NCBI GenBank assembly: GCA_021850085.1 | Contig: JAJZRZ010000092.1 | Location: 1-6,707 of the forward strand | Origin: Actinomycetes bacterium | Lineage (GTDB): Bacteria > Actinomycetota > Coriobacteriia > Anaerosomatales > Anaerosomataceae | Length of the DNA stretch: 6,707 nt | Direction of reading: 5' to 3' | Shown here: positions 6,376 to 6,707 of the stretch, in pieces | Layout: each line of letters begins with the position of its first letter | Numbering within the stretch: position 1 is the first letter of the stretch | Made by a program: the position numbers and the translations under genes | Notes under the pieces: model-generated | The model's database searches: none | What the model saw: only the letters and a program-made list of their open reading frames with translations | Told to the model about the DNA's origin: nothing

Positions 6376-6395
6376 AAAAGTGCTCGCCTCGCGAG
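6376..6395 (-). terminator. Weak hairpin with a short U-run just after rpsI
   Basis: CTCGC (6395-6391) and GCGAG (6387-6383) form a 5-bp stem with a GAG loop. A TTTT (6379-6376) follows three bases later. The stem is short, so this is at best a weak attenuator acting together with the stronger hairpin downstream. Confidence 0.25.
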
Positions 6396-6396
6396 T

Positions 6397-6707
<311 letters not shown>

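Overview
The window is GC-rich and densely coded. All six genes read on the minus strand, so transcription runs from high to low coordinates: rpsI (ribosomal protein S9, cut by the right edge), glmM, glmS, acpS, nnr, and a CBS-domain gene that runs off the left edge. The order rpsI, glmM, glmS, acpS, nnr, the high GC and the GTG start of acpS suggest an actinobacterium, possibly of the Coriobacteriia/OPB41 side. The lineage is an inference and no 16S or other marker is present to confirm it.

Right part (4986-6707): the end of rpsI is followed by a 76-base gap holding a strong 10-bp hairpin, then glmM, which isomerises glucosamine-6-phosphate (GlcN6P) to glucosamine-1-phosphate. Middle (4620-4985): the only long non-coding stretch. 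It contains a candidate extended -10 promoter, a leader inverted repeat, and a glmS ribozyme (GlcN6P-activated self-cleaving RNA). I could match the ribozyme's conserved core and helices P1, P2, P2.2, P3, P3.1, P4 and P4.1 base by base. Two smaller hairpins lie between it and the glmS ribosome binding site.

Left part (1-4619): glmS makes GlcN6P, the ligand of the ribozyme and the substrate of GlmM. It is followed two bases after its stop codon by acpS (holo-ACP synthase), then by the bifunctional NAD(P)HX repair gene nnr, then by the CBS-domain gene. glmM and glmS together supply the amino sugar for peptidoglycan. The ribozyme gives product feedback on glmS and probably on the genes transcribed with it.

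The two observations most worth following up are the glmS ribozyme in what looks like an actinobacterial operon, and the left-edge gene. In that gene the second CBS domain is cut at its Asp-Gly-Asp turn and continues in frame, with no stop, into a RidA/YjgF-like domain of lower GC. It is either a real fusion or an assembly chimera. I found no CRISPR array, insertion sequence, tRNA, or sign of a defence or wholly unknown system.
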